48,145 nucleotides of DNA from Clostridia bacterium (GTDB taxonomy: Bacteria > Bacillota > Clostridia > Oscillospirales > CAG-272), in the NCBI GenBank assembly GCA_017938885.1, contig JAGBAS010000078.1, forward strand, positions 1 to 48,145, read 5' to 3'. The notes beneath the pieces are model-generated. The model was not told the origin of the DNA. It made no database searches and saw only the letters and a program-made list of their open reading frames with translations. This document shows positions 6,585-13,722 of the stretch, one piece after another (position 1 is the stretch's first letter; each line of letters starts with the position of its first letter). Position numbers and translations under genes: made by a program.

Positions 6585-7132
6585 ACGGGAAATCCCCTTT
6601 CTGTAAGATGCTCCCTCAGCCGCTCCCGCAGTCGGTGGAGCTTGACCGAGGTGTTGTTTGTCGTCAGCCCGTAGGCCGCTGCCAGCTTGGACACGGGGTA
6701 GAGGTGCCAGTACCGTCCCACAAAGAGCTTGCGGTCGGTAGGCTCCAGACCATCCAGAAACTCGTCCAGAGCGGCGGTCAGGGAGGTCACGTCTGCCTCG
6801 GGCGTTTCTTCGGGCAGGGCGCAATCAGCCAGCTCGTCCAAGGCGACCTCCAGCTCCCGATTCCGCTTCAAGCGGGTGATCGTCCGCAGGCGGTCGATGG
6901 ACAAATGCCGCACCAGCCGCCCCAGATAGACCTTCAAGGAGGGCGGATTTTGGGGCGGGATGCTGTTCCAGGCCTTGAGCCAGGTGTCGTTGACACACTC
7001 TTCCGCGTCGAGGGCGTTTTGCAGGATGCTGATGGAAATGCCCGTCACGTATTTACCGTACTTGACCGAGGATTCCTTGATGGCATCCTCGTTGCGGGCA
7101 AAATAGAGGGCTATGATGTCTCTGTCTTCCAT
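6581..7132 (-). CDS. ECF-type RNA polymerase sigma factor
   Basis: A 183-residue sigma-70-family protein. Region 2 is at about residues 8-80 (NALDAEECVNDTWLKAWN, then a segment ending LGRLVRHLSIDRLR), followed by an acidic linker. Region 4 is at about 115-175 (LEPTDRKLFVGRYWHLYPVS, SKLAAAYGLTTNNTSVKLHR). Start ATG 7132 has AAAGGAGG at good spacing; a TTG 18 nt further upstream is less likely. The gene is co-transcribed with and overlaps the membrane protein downstream, the usual layout of sigma and regulator. Upstream on the minus strand TGTAAG and CGTC occur about 13 nt apart, too close for a confident ECF promoter. Confidence 0.92.
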   Translation of the reverse strand: MEDRDIIALYFARNEDAIKESSVKYGKYVTGISISILQNALDAEECVNDTWLKAWNSIPPQNPPSLKVYLGRLVRHLSIDRLRTITRLKRNRELEVALDELADCALPEETPEADVTSLTAALDEFLDGLEPTDRKLFVGRYWHLYPVSKLAAAYGLTTNNTSVKLHRLRERLREHLTERGFPV

Positions 7133-7246
7133 AGTACATCCTCCTTTCAATGTATTTGAGGAGCGCGCGCCGACCCCTCTACTTACATTACCGACGTTTG
7201 GTGGGCTATCTTACAGTTTTTGGGGGATTTTTTGAAAAAAGTGGGA

Positions 7247-7275
7247 TTGACAATGAATCATCTGCATGATATAAT
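7247..7275 (+). promoter_or_regulatory. consensus promoter of the toxin mRNA
   Basis: TTGACA (7247-7252) and TATAAT (7270-7275) with 17-nt spacing. Transcription should start near 7282 and produce a roughly 160-nt leader before the toxin ORF. Confidence 0.85.
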
Positions 7276-7281
7276 AGGCGC

Positions 7282-7441
7282 AAGGGACAAATGCCCGTCA
7301 TTTGTCGGAATCGGAAACGGTTCCCGTAGGTCTGCCGACCTTGAAAAAGGTAACGGTGGCGGTGACTTCCTCTGTGTATCCACAGGGAAGCGCAAATCTT
7401 TTTCCTTCCCTGATGCTCTGCAAGGGGGAGGTGATGCTTTG
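7282..7441 (+). promoter_or_regulatory. structured toxin mRNA leader that hides the ribosome binding site
   Basis: The RNA begins with a hairpin (GACAAATG 7286-7293 with CATTTGTC 7299-7306), followed by several small hairpins. Just before the toxin, CCTTCCCT (7404-7411) can pair with AGGGGGAGG (7423-7431), covering the GGAGG ribosome binding site. A 5' hairpin and a sequestered ribosome binding site are typical of type I toxin mRNAs, which are translated only after processing or refolding. Confidence 0.6.
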
Positions 7442-7537
7442 ATGTATGTTACTTGGTATGAGCTGGTCGAGTTTTTGATGGCTCTCATCACGCTGGCATT
7501 CGTCATCATGTCTTACTTAAACAGTAAAAAAAGATAA
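7442..7537 (+). CDS. small hydrophobic holin-like type I toxin
   Basis: A 31-residue peptide starting MYVTWYELVEF, followed by one membrane helix (about residues 11-25) and the basic tail NSKKR. This fits the putative holin-like toxin peptides of Clostridia, which insert into the membrane. GGGGGAGG lies 10 nt upstream of ATG 7442; an in-frame TTG at 7439 could also serve as start. Its own consensus promoter, a sequestered ribosome binding site, a bidirectional terminator at the stop codon and a convergent consensus promoter downstream make a type I toxin-antitoxin locus. Toxicity is inferred from family and layout, not shown by the sequence. Confidence 0.72.
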   Translation: MYVTWYELVEFLMALITLAFVIMSYLNSKKR

Positions 7538-7572
7538 CCGCCCAACCTTCCAAGTTTACGGTTATCTTTTTT
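7526..7572. terminator. bidirectional terminator shared by toxin mRNA and antitoxin RNA
   Basis: AAAAGATAACCG (ending at 7540) pairs with CGGTTATCTTTT (from 7559). A runs on the left and T runs on the right give a U-tract in both directions. It overlaps the last codons of the toxin. Confidence 0.85.
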
Positions 7573-7611
7573 AACATATAACGAGGAAGCACCGTCATCG
7601 GTAGCTCCTAC
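7526..7611 (-). ncRNA. candidate antisense antitoxin RNA
   Basis: A consensus minus-strand promoter at 7618-7646 should start an RNA near 7611 that runs left into the shared bidirectional terminator, giving about 86 nt. It is complementary to the toxin mRNA 3' end, including the last toxin codons. This is the layout of type I antitoxins of the TxpA/RatA and Fst kind. Extent is predicted from promoter and terminator. Confidence 0.6.
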
Positions 7612-7617
7612 GCCCTT

Positions 7618-7646
7618 ATTATAACGGATTTTCTTCGGTTTGTCAA
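7618..7646 (-). promoter_or_regulatory. consensus promoter of the antitoxin RNA
   Basis: On the minus strand TTGACA (7641-7646) and TATAAT (7618-7623) are exactly 17 nt apart. No ORF follows on this strand before the terminator. Confidence 0.85.
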
Positions 7647-7657
7647 GACCTTTCCGA

Positions 7658-7696
7658 TAAATTGCTCCCGTGAGGGGGCTTTTTTATTACGGAAAA
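7658..7696 (+). repeat. 39-bp direct repeat, copy 1, with terminator-like hairpin
   Basis: This copy matches 8379-8417 at 36 of 39 positions. It contains TTGCTCCCGTGAGGGGGC followed by TTTTTT, a plus-strand intrinsic terminator. The two copies bracket the small membrane protein gene. Confidence 0.7.
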
Positions 7697-7720
7697 TTTC
7701 GTTCGAATATCCAATTACTT

Positions 7721-8335
7721 TTAAGGATCTTTTTTTGAGGTGCATTGAATAAATGGGATATTGCATTTTGCACATACATTTTCACATTCCGCTCCCAGTG
7801 TTCCGCACCGCGGACAATACTTTGCCGCACGGTCATTTGATAAATTCACGGGAATATCGGAAAAAACATAATGGAACACACGATCCCCTACACGGAAATA
7901 ATCGTGCGCGAACAAAGCTTCCTCCTGCCGAAATGTGAAATGATGTTCAATGTCGAATTTTGATATTACTGTAACAGTACACGTATCCACTGTTCCCTTT
8001 ATACTTCTGTCGTAACCTGTCAGCACTCTTGCATCTACGGTGCGGCTGATTTTCACGTCCGTGACTTCGCCATAGTACGTAGGATTCAGTATGAGGCGGT
8101 AGAGCTTGAACATCCATATCGGTGCAGTCAAAATTATGACAAAAACGCCCCAAAACCAGACGGGCTGACTTTCTTTGGTGAACAGAGTATTGTATTCGGA
8201 GCCCTCTATGTAGAACAGAGCAGAAAATAATATAGCATAAAACAGAAGGCTTTTCACACCGTTTACGATCAGACTTTTGATCCCCTTCTTCTTCATCTTT
8301 TCGATCATTTCATCGGTGATGATGGTTGGTTTCAT
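7721..8335 (-). CDS. two-helix membrane protein with C-terminal zinc ribbon
   Basis: A 204-residue protein of unknown function. The N-terminus is charged, with helices at about residues 23-43 (SLLFYAILFSALFYI) and 57-82 (WFWGVFVIILTAPIWMFKLY). A soluble beta-rich part follows, and the C-terminus has CPRCG and CAKC pairs that should form a zinc ribbon. AAGGAGG precedes ATG. It is transcribed alone and bracketed by a 39-bp direct repeat that carries a terminator hairpin, so it may be a small insertion unit next to the toxin-antitoxin locus. I cannot name a family with confidence. Confidence 0.75.
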   Translation of the reverse strand: MKPTIITDEMIEKMKKKGIKSLIVNGVKSLLFYAILFSALFYIEGSEYNTLFTKESQPVWFWGVFVIILTAPIWMFKLYRLILNPTYYGEVTDVKISRTVDARVLTGYDRSIKGTVDTCTVTVISKFDIEHHFTFRQEEALFAHDYFRVGDRVFHYVFSDIPVNLSNDRAAKYCPRCGTLGAECENVCAKCNIPFIQCTSKKDP

Positions 8336-8378
8336 CGGGAACCTCCTTGTAAGTTTGTCGTTATGCTAGATGAACCTT

Positions 8379-8417
8379 TAAATTGCTCCCGTGAGGGAGC
8401 TTTTTTGTTACCGAAAA
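8379..8417 (+). repeat. 39-bp direct repeat, copy 2, with terminator-like hairpin
   Basis: Three differences from copy 1. GCTCCC/GGGAGC with a GTGA loop and a following TTTTTT form a plus-strand terminator. Read on the minus strand the tract is poor, so it may only weakly end the isomerase transcript that stops at 8458. Confidence 0.7.
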
Positions 8418-8457
8418 GCAGGCGCGCCAAAAGACACGCCTGCCTGTAGGTGAACTC

Positions 8458-9426
8458 TTATGCCCAGCTCATGGTCGTAGGCTTCTCCTCAAAGATGCAA
8501 ACGCCCTTCAGGAAAGCCACGGCCTTGGAGAGGCCCTCGTCGATGGTCATGATGCTGTCCTCGTGCTCGATGGACAGGACCTTATCGTAGCCGCAGAGGC
8601 GGAGGTTGGAGATCATGTCTCTCCAGTAGGTCTCGCCGTTGCCGTAGCCCACGGTGCGGAAGATCCAGGAGCGGTTCAGCTCGTCGGAGTAGTGCTTGGT
8701 GTCCAGCACGCCGTTTGCGGCGGTGTTGTACTTGTCGATCTTGGTGTCCTTGGCGTGGACGTGGTAGATGGCGCCCTTCAGCTCGCGGATGGCGGCCACG
8801 GGATCCATGCCCTGCCAGACCAGGTGGGAGGGATCGAAGTTGGCACCAATGACGGGACCGACAGCCTCGCGGAGGCGGAGCAGGGTAGCGGGGTTGTAGA
8901 CGCAGAAGCCGGGGTGCATCTCAAAGGCGATGTGGGGGACGTTGTGGGCCAGGGCGAAGGCGCCGGCCTCTTTCCAGTAGGGAATGACCTTCTCGTTCCA
9001 CTGCCAGTCCAGGATGGCCAGGAAGTCCTCGGGCCAGGGGCAGGTGACCCAGTTGGGGTACTTGGCCCCTTCATGGTCGCCGGGGCAACCCGAGAAGGTG
9101 ATGACGGTATCCACGCCCATCTTCTCGGCCAGCAGAACCGCGTTGCGGAAGTCCTTGTCGAACTGCTCGGCGATGGCCTTGTCGGGGTGGAGGGCGTTAC
9201 CGTGGGCGGCCAGAGCGCAGACCTCCACGTCGTACTTCTTGAGGGTGGCCATGAACTCGTCGTACTTGGCGGAGTCGGCCAGCAGCTCCTCGGGGTTGCA
9301 GTGAGCCTTGCCGGGGTAACCGCCCGCGCCCAGCTCAACGGTGTGGACGCCCAGGCCTGTCAGGATCGAGAGGGTCTCGTCCAAAGACTTGGAGCCGTAC
9401 AGATTGGCTAAAACACTCAGTTTCAT
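8458..9426 (-). CDS. sugar phosphate isomerase/epimerase, TIM-barrel (AP-endonuclease-2 superfamily)
   Basis: A 322-residue TIM-barrel enzyme like IolE and related sugar epimerases. Metal and substrate residues are visible at the strand ends: E in AFEMHPGF, D and H in NFDPSHLVW, H in YHVHAKD, and E in LSIEHED. These proteins isomerise or epimerise sugars or inositol derivatives in the cytoplasm. It follows the Gfo/Idh oxidoreductase on the same strand, separated by a hairpin repeat, so the pair probably acts on one sugar or cyclitol. The substrate cannot be deduced. ATG 9426 is preceded by AAAGGAA. Confidence 0.9.
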   Translation of the reverse strand: MKLSVLANLYGSKSLDETLSILTGLGVHTVELGAGGYPGKAHCNPEELLADSAKYDEFMATLKKYDVEVCALAAHGNALHPDKAIAEQFDKDFRNAVLLAEKMGVDTVITFSGCPGDHEGAKYPNWVTCPWPEDFLAILDWQWNEKVIPYWKEAGAFALAHNVPHIAFEMHPGFCVYNPATLLRLREAVGPVIGANFDPSHLVWQGMDPVAAIRELKGAIYHVHAKDTKIDKYNTAANGVLDTKHYSDELNRSWIFRTVGYGNGETYWRDMISNLRLCGYDKVLSIEHEDSIMTIDEGLSKAVAFLKGVCIFEEKPTTMSWA

Positions 9427-9455
9427 AGGGAAAATTCCTTTCAGTCATTGTGAAG

Positions 9456-9562
9456 GCTCTCCCTTCGGGAGAGCTCCCGCCAAGGGCGGGTGAGAGGGCG
9501 GTCTCTCTCGCCCTCTCCGGCACGCCCGGGTGGGCGAGCCACCTCCCCTGGAGGGGGAGGCT
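9456..9562. repeat. multi-hairpin intergenic repeat
   Basis: Five GC-rich hairpins follow each other: GCTCTCCC/GGGAGAGC (9456-9474), CCCGCC/GGCGGG, GAGAGGGCG/CGCCCTCTC (9492-9517), CGCCC/GGGCG and CTCCCC/GGGGGAG. This looks like the miniature palindromic repeats scattered between genes in gut Clostridia. It lies between two same-strand genes and may affect mRNA stability. Confidence 0.65.
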
Positions 9563-9570
9563 TGGAAATA

Positions 9571-10662
9571 TCAGTCGAAGTAGTAGGGCTGACCGGTCTT
9601 GGCGGACTCGTAGATGCCCTCCAGGATGCGGGTGACGGTGTAGGCTTGCTCGGGGAGGACGCAGGGATCGGTGTCATTGATGACGGCGTTGATCCACTGA
9701 GCCGCCTCCATGGAAGCGGGATCGCCGGCGTTTGCGCCCTCGTAGAAGGCCGCGCCCTGGGGATTCAGGTTGGGCTTCAGGAGATACTGGGCGTTGTTGC
9801 GGATGCCGTTGATGCGGACGCCGTCATACAGGTCGCCGCCTGCCTTGGTGCCGCAGATGAGGGTGGTCGCCTCGCGGACGTCCAGCATATTGAGGGCCCA
9901 GGCCGACTCCAGATTGATGGTGGCGCCGTTCTCCATGACCACGAAGCCAAAGGCGGAATCCTCCACGGTGAACTTCTCGGGATCCCAGTTGCCCCAGGCG
10001 TTGCCCTGGTTGGTGTCCTTGTTCAGCTTGTGGTAGGTGGTGCCCACGCAGTACTTGGGCTTGTAGTTGTCCATGATCCAAAGGGTCAGGTCGAGGGAGT
10101 GGGTGCCGATGTCGATCAGAGGACCGCCGCCCTGCTCGTACTCGTTGAGGAACACGCCCCAGGTGGGAACGGCTCTGCGGCGGAGAGCGGTAGCCTTGGC
10201 ATAGTAGATGTCGCCGAAGGTGCCGTCAACGGCCTCTTGCTTGAGGTACTGCGCGCCCATGGACTGGCGGGACTGGTAGCCGATGGTCAGCTTCTTGCCG
10301 CTGCGCTTCTGGGCATCCAGCATCTTCTTGGCCTCGATGGAATTGATGGCCATGGGCTTCTCGCACATGACGTGCTTGCCTGCGTCCAGAGCGTCCACGG
10401 TGATGAAGCTGTGGGAGCGGTTGGGGGTGCAGACGTGGACCACCTCGATGGACTCGTCGGCCAGAAGCTCCTTGTAGTCCTCGTAGACCTTGGCGTCGGG
10501 GGTGCCGTACTTGGCGCGGGCGGCCTCGGCGCGCTCCACGATGATGTCGCAGAAGGCCACCATCTGTACGTTGGGGAGCTTGGCGAGGGAGGGCATATGC
10601 TTACCGTTGGCGATACCGCCGCAACCGATGATACCGACTTTTACGATTCTCTTTTCTGCCAT
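9571..10662 (-). CDS. Gfo/Idh/MocA-family NAD(P)-dependent oxidoreductase
   Basis: A 363-residue dehydrogenase. The N-terminal Rossmann fold has VGIIGCGGIANGKHMPSL, and the family lysine lies in CEKPMA (about residue 95). The substrate domain contains GGGPLIDIGTHSLDL. These enzymes oxidise or reduce sugars, inositols or glycosides. AAGGAG upstream supports ATG 10662; an upstream start would lengthen the protein by only 8 residues and lacks a site. It is the first gene of a likely two-gene unit with the isomerase/epimerase. Its promoter carries a dyad at the -35 position, suggesting control by a DNA-binding regulator. The exact substrate is unknown. Confidence 0.93.
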   Translation of the reverse strand: MAEKRIVKVGIIGCGGIANGKHMPSLAKLPNVQMVAFCDIIVERAEAARAKYGTPDAKVYEDYKELLADESIEVVHVCTPNRSHSFITVDALDAGKHVMCEKPMAINSIEAKKMLDAQKRSGKKLTIGYQSRQSMGAQYLKQEAVDGTFGDIYYAKATALRRRAVPTWGVFLNEYEQGGGPLIDIGTHSLDLTLWIMDNYKPKYCVGTTYHKLNKDTNQGNAWGNWDPEKFTVEDSAFGFVVMENGATINLESAWALNMLDVREATTLICGTKAGGDLYDGVRINGIRNNAQYLLKPNLNPQGAAFYEGANAGDPASMEAAQWINAVINDTDPCVLPEQAYTVTRILEGIYESAKTGQPYYFD

Positions 10663-10686
10663 GATTTCGTACTCCTTATATTTCAT

Positions 10687-10719
10687 AGTATAGACCGAAT
10701 TTGCCCGAGCTTGCGGGCA
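10687..10719 (-). promoter_or_regulatory. probable regulated promoter of the oxidoreductase gene
   Basis: On the minus strand TATACT (10687-10692) is a good -10, but no TTGACA-like -35 exists 17 nt upstream. In its place lies the dyad TGCCCG-6-CGGGCA (10702-10719). A weak -35 with an operator over it suggests activator-dependent control. Confidence 0.4.
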
Positions 10720-10830
10720 CTTACCAACATTTTACCGCATTTTGGAGGGATTTTCAATGGGTTTGGGTAGGTTTTTGGAAGTTTGGCGGGTTGCACAAAA
10801 CAGGGGCGGGGGTTTTGGGCGAAATGGCGG

Positions 10831-10859
10831 TTGCATTTCGCGGGGAAGTGTGTTATAAT
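10831..10859 (+). promoter_or_regulatory. sigma-A promoter of the CxxC-repeat surface protein
   Basis: TTGCAT (10831-10836), 17 nt, TATAAT (10854-10859). The start codon at 10913 lies about 45 nt beyond the expected transcription start. Confidence 0.7.
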
Positions 10860-10912
10860 GATCAAACATGGACGGACGAAATGAGTGTGTTTCGTTCCAC
10901 AAGGAGGTAACT

Positions 10913-13561
10913 ATGAAGAGTAGACGGATTTTTATGTGGATCCTATGTGCCGCTATCACGTTGGCTATGGCTCCCATATTTCTGACTGTTGTCGGGGCGG
11001 ATGCGGTCGGCGAGGGAATGTGGACAACGTACCGATTCGCCAACGAGTACCCAAATCCCGACGTGGAGGATGAGGAAATCTACAAGCCTGAGGCGGGTTA
11101 TCGATATACCGAAGAGGGATTTGCCGTTGTTCCTGCCGACTATTCGGCAACGAGTCCTTCCATGACGGTTCAGACCAAGACTCCTCAGTCTGTGAAGGAC
11201 GGCGTTTACCTTCAGTTCCGTATTGACGATTTTTCGTATAACGGCGGTATGAACGCTGATGAATGGATAACCATTTCATTGACCGATCGGGCAAAGGTCG
11301 CAACCGGCTCTACCCAGTACGGCGGAGGTTGGATGGTTTTGATTCGAGGCAACGGCGACGGAAGGTTAAATCAGATTTTACCTTGCTTGACCGCCCCGCA
11401 AACTGAAGAAGACGCGGGTACTTTCTTTTTTCCCGGAGCATACGGGCAGGGCACAGTTCCTTTGGACGAGGAAGGCCGCGAAATCTATACGCTGGAAATT
11501 ACCTGGGACGGGTCGGCTTATGAGATGAAATTGAACGGTACCGTCATCTCCGGAGCGAAAGAATCCACCGAGTTGCTTGAGAAGCTAAACTCCGACGGCG
11601 AATTTTTCGTTGGTATCAATATGCAATCTGTGGTTAAGAATGGTACGGCAGCGTTAACCGTTCTCAAATACGGAACATCCGAGGCAACCGCAACCGTTCC
11701 TCAGGGAACCGATTCCAAGGAGCCCGAAGAGAACGAGCTGAACCTCGCTCCTATTGCGGACCCCGACACGGTTCCGATGAATACCCCTGCCATTTTGTGG
11801 GATCCCTCTACATACGAACTGAAAGCAGGCTATAACGTCGATTTTACACCCACGGAGAATGATGGATGGCAGGCGACGGTTACGGATTCAGTGATGTTTT
11901 TTAATTTGAAATCCAAAGCTAAATGGTCTTATGATGCCACCGACTTCCCGGTGGTGGGTATTATGTTCCGCGATCTTTGGGTGGATGGCGGTCATCTGTG
12001 GTATTCTGCCGGTGAATGTGACAGAGCCACCGACGGCTTTTCTTTGCCATTCTCAATTTATGAAGGAGAGTTTTACGGTGAGGATGAGGAGTATATTTTT
12101 GTCCCCATCGATCTGTTAGACCTGTGGGAAGGACGCATCAACAATATTCGATTGGATTTGGTGTTTAATGATCCCGACTTGAGAGAATTTAATCTCTGCT
12201 TCGTCGGTATGTTCCGCTCGACAGAAGAGGCTTATGCGTATGCAGAGGACTATCTGGAAGAAAGACAGGTTATCTGCGGGCACCAATATGAGACCCAAGT
12301 CACAGAGCCTACCTGTTTGGAGTGGGGATATACCACGTATACCTGTGTGCTGTGCGGTGACAGCTTCCGGGGCGATTACGTTGAATCTCTGGAGCACGAT
12401 TTTACCGCGGAGGTGATCGAACCCGCCTGTGACGAGTGGGGCTACACCCTCTTCACTTGCTCGCTGTGTGGCTACGAATATGATGACGAGTACGTCCATC
12501 CTCTGGATCACGACTACGTTGAAGAGGTTATTTTACCCACATGCACGGAGTGGGGCTATACCCTGCACGCATGCTCTCGCTGTAACGAAACTTATAGAGA
12601 TTCGTATGTCGCTGCCCCGGGACACACTCCCGGCAGTGCCGCGGACTGTACTCACGAACAGGCTTGCCAGGTCTGCGGAACAGTGATACAGAACGCGCTG
12701 GGTCACCGGTATGCGGAGACGGTAACGGCTCCTACTTGCACGGAGCAGGGCTTTACCACGCATGTCTGTGAGCGTTGCGAGCACAGCTACGTTGACGGAC
12801 ATGTATCGGCTCTCGGACATACGCCCGGAAAGGAAGCCGATTGCACACGAGGGCAGCTATGTGAGACCTGTGGGGAAGTATTGCAGAATGCTCGGGGACA
12901 TGAATACATTGAGCAAGTGACGAAACCCTCCTGTACCGAGCAGGGCTTTACCACCAAGACCTGTACAGCCTGCGGCGAGACCGAGAAGAGCGCATTCCAG
13001 CCGGCTACGGGTCATACCCCCGGAAGCGCGGCAAGCTGTGTGGCGGATCAGATCTGTACATCCTGCGGTTGCATTCTGCAAAATGCTTTTGGCCATAATT
13101 ATACATCAAAAACCATAGCACCTACCTGCGTAGAGAAAGGCTACACCGAGCATCTGTGTACTCGTTGTGAGGATGCCTATCGGGATACCGAGATTGCGGC
13201 GAAGGGACACACGGCGAGCGATTGGATCGTGGATGCCGAGCCGGCTGTTGGAATTCCCGGAGAGCGTCATAAGAAATGCACGGTTTGCGGTGAGAATATG
13301 GAGTCCGAAACCATTCCTGCCTTGGAGGAGCAAACGACCCTTGAGCCGGACTCTGTTGACACCCCTGACGAACCCGTTGTTACCGATGAGGTGACTAAGG
13401 AGGATACACCAGTGCCCGGTACCACTGAGCCGGAGACCACCGAATCCGAATTGAATTCCGGGTCTGCGGGTTGCGCCGGCGCGCTCGGCTTGGGCGAAAT
13501 GACCTTGTTCATGATTCTCGCCGCTGCCTGCCTTATCACGCGCAAAAGATCCAAAGAGTAA
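10913..13561 (+). CDS. secreted surface protein with tandem CxxC knuckles and C-terminal anchor
   Basis: An 882-residue protein starting at ATG 10913 after AAGGAGG. It has a signal peptide (about residues 1-29), a beta-sandwich-like segment (about 60-270), a second beta-rich segment (about 300-450), and about ten short repeats between residues 456 and 802. Each repeat has a C-x2-C pair (CVLCG, CSLCG, CSRCN, CQVCG and so on), usually after a P-T/S-C-x-E-x-G-[YF]-T phrase and near a GH or EH histidine. The repeats look like secreted zinc-knuckle or disulfide modules. A Pro/Thr/Glu linker, the phrase SAGCAGALGLGEM, a hydrophobic helix and the tail RKRSKE end the protein, suggesting membrane or wall anchoring without an LPXTG motif. 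Function unknown; ligand binding at the cell surface is a guess. Confidence 0.8.
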   Translation: MKSRRIFMWILCAAITLAMAPIFLTVVGADAVGEGMWTTYRFANEYPNPDVEDEEIYKPEAGYRYTEEGFAVVPADYSATSPSMTVQTKTPQSVKDGVYLQFRIDDFSYNGGMNADEWITISLTDRAKVATGSTQYGGGWMVLIRGNGDGRLNQILPCLTAPQTEEDAGTFFFPGAYGQGTVPLDEEGREIYTLEITWDGSAYEMKLNGTVISGAKESTELLEKLNSDGEFFVGINMQSVVKNGTAALTVLKYGTSEATATVPQGTDSKEPEENELNLAPIADPDTVPMNTPAILWDPSTYELKAGYNVDFTPTENDGWQATVTDSVMFFNLKSKAKWSYDATDFPVVGIMFRDLWVDGGHLWYSAGECDRATDGFSLPFSIYEGEFYGEDEEYIFVPIDLLDLWEGRINNIRLDLVFNDPDLREFNLCFVGMFRSTEEAYAYAEDYLEERQVICGHQYETQVTEPTCLEWGYTTYTCVLCGDSFRGDYVESLEHDFTAEVIEPACDEWGYTLFTCSLCGYEYDDEYVHPLDHDYVEEVILPTCTEWGYTLHACSRCNETYRDSYVAAPGHTPGSAADCTHEQACQVCGTVIQNALGHRYAETVTAPTCTEQGFTTHVCERCEHSYVDGHVSALGHTPGKEADCTRGQLCETCGEVLQNARGHEYIEQVTKPSCTEQGFTTKTCTACGETEKSAFQPATGHTPGSAASCVADQICTSCGCILQNAFGHNYTSKTIAPTCVEKGYTEHLCTRCEDAYRDTEIAAKGHTASDWIVDAEPAVGIPGERHKKCTVCGENMESETIPALEEQTTLEPDSVDTPDEPVVTDEVTKEDTPVPGTTEPETTESELNSGSAGCAGALGLGEMTLFMILAAACLITRKRSKE

Positions 13562-13590
13562 AGGCTTATCCCACGGATTATCATAAGCGG

Positions 13591-13644
13591 GAGAAAAACA
13601 GTTTGTCCGATGTTCTTCGAGCACAGGATAAACTGTTTTTCTTT
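13591..13644 (+). terminator. intrinsic terminator of the surface protein gene
   Basis: AGAAAAACAGTTT pairs with AAACTGTTTTTCT around a loop that has a smaller GTCC/GGAT stem. The distal arm supplies the T tract. Confidence 0.75.
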
Positions 13645-13654
13645 CATTTTCCTC

Positions 13655-13683
13655 TTGCAAAATTCTTTCATCCATGTTATACT
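13655..13683 (+). promoter_or_regulatory. sigma-A promoter of the esterase lipoprotein
   Basis: TTGCAA (13655-13660), 17 nt, TATACT (13678-13683), with the start codon about 33 nt after the predicted transcription start. Confidence 0.7.
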
Positions 13684-13722
13684 ATAAAAGATGAGAATCT
13701 TCTCTACGAAAGGAGAACTCCT

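Noticed and set aside
7150..7230. Autoregulated ECF promoter upstream of the sigma gene
   Set aside because: TGTAAG and CGTC are about 13 nt apart on the minus strand, shorter than usual ECF spacing, and no second copy exists in the window to support it.
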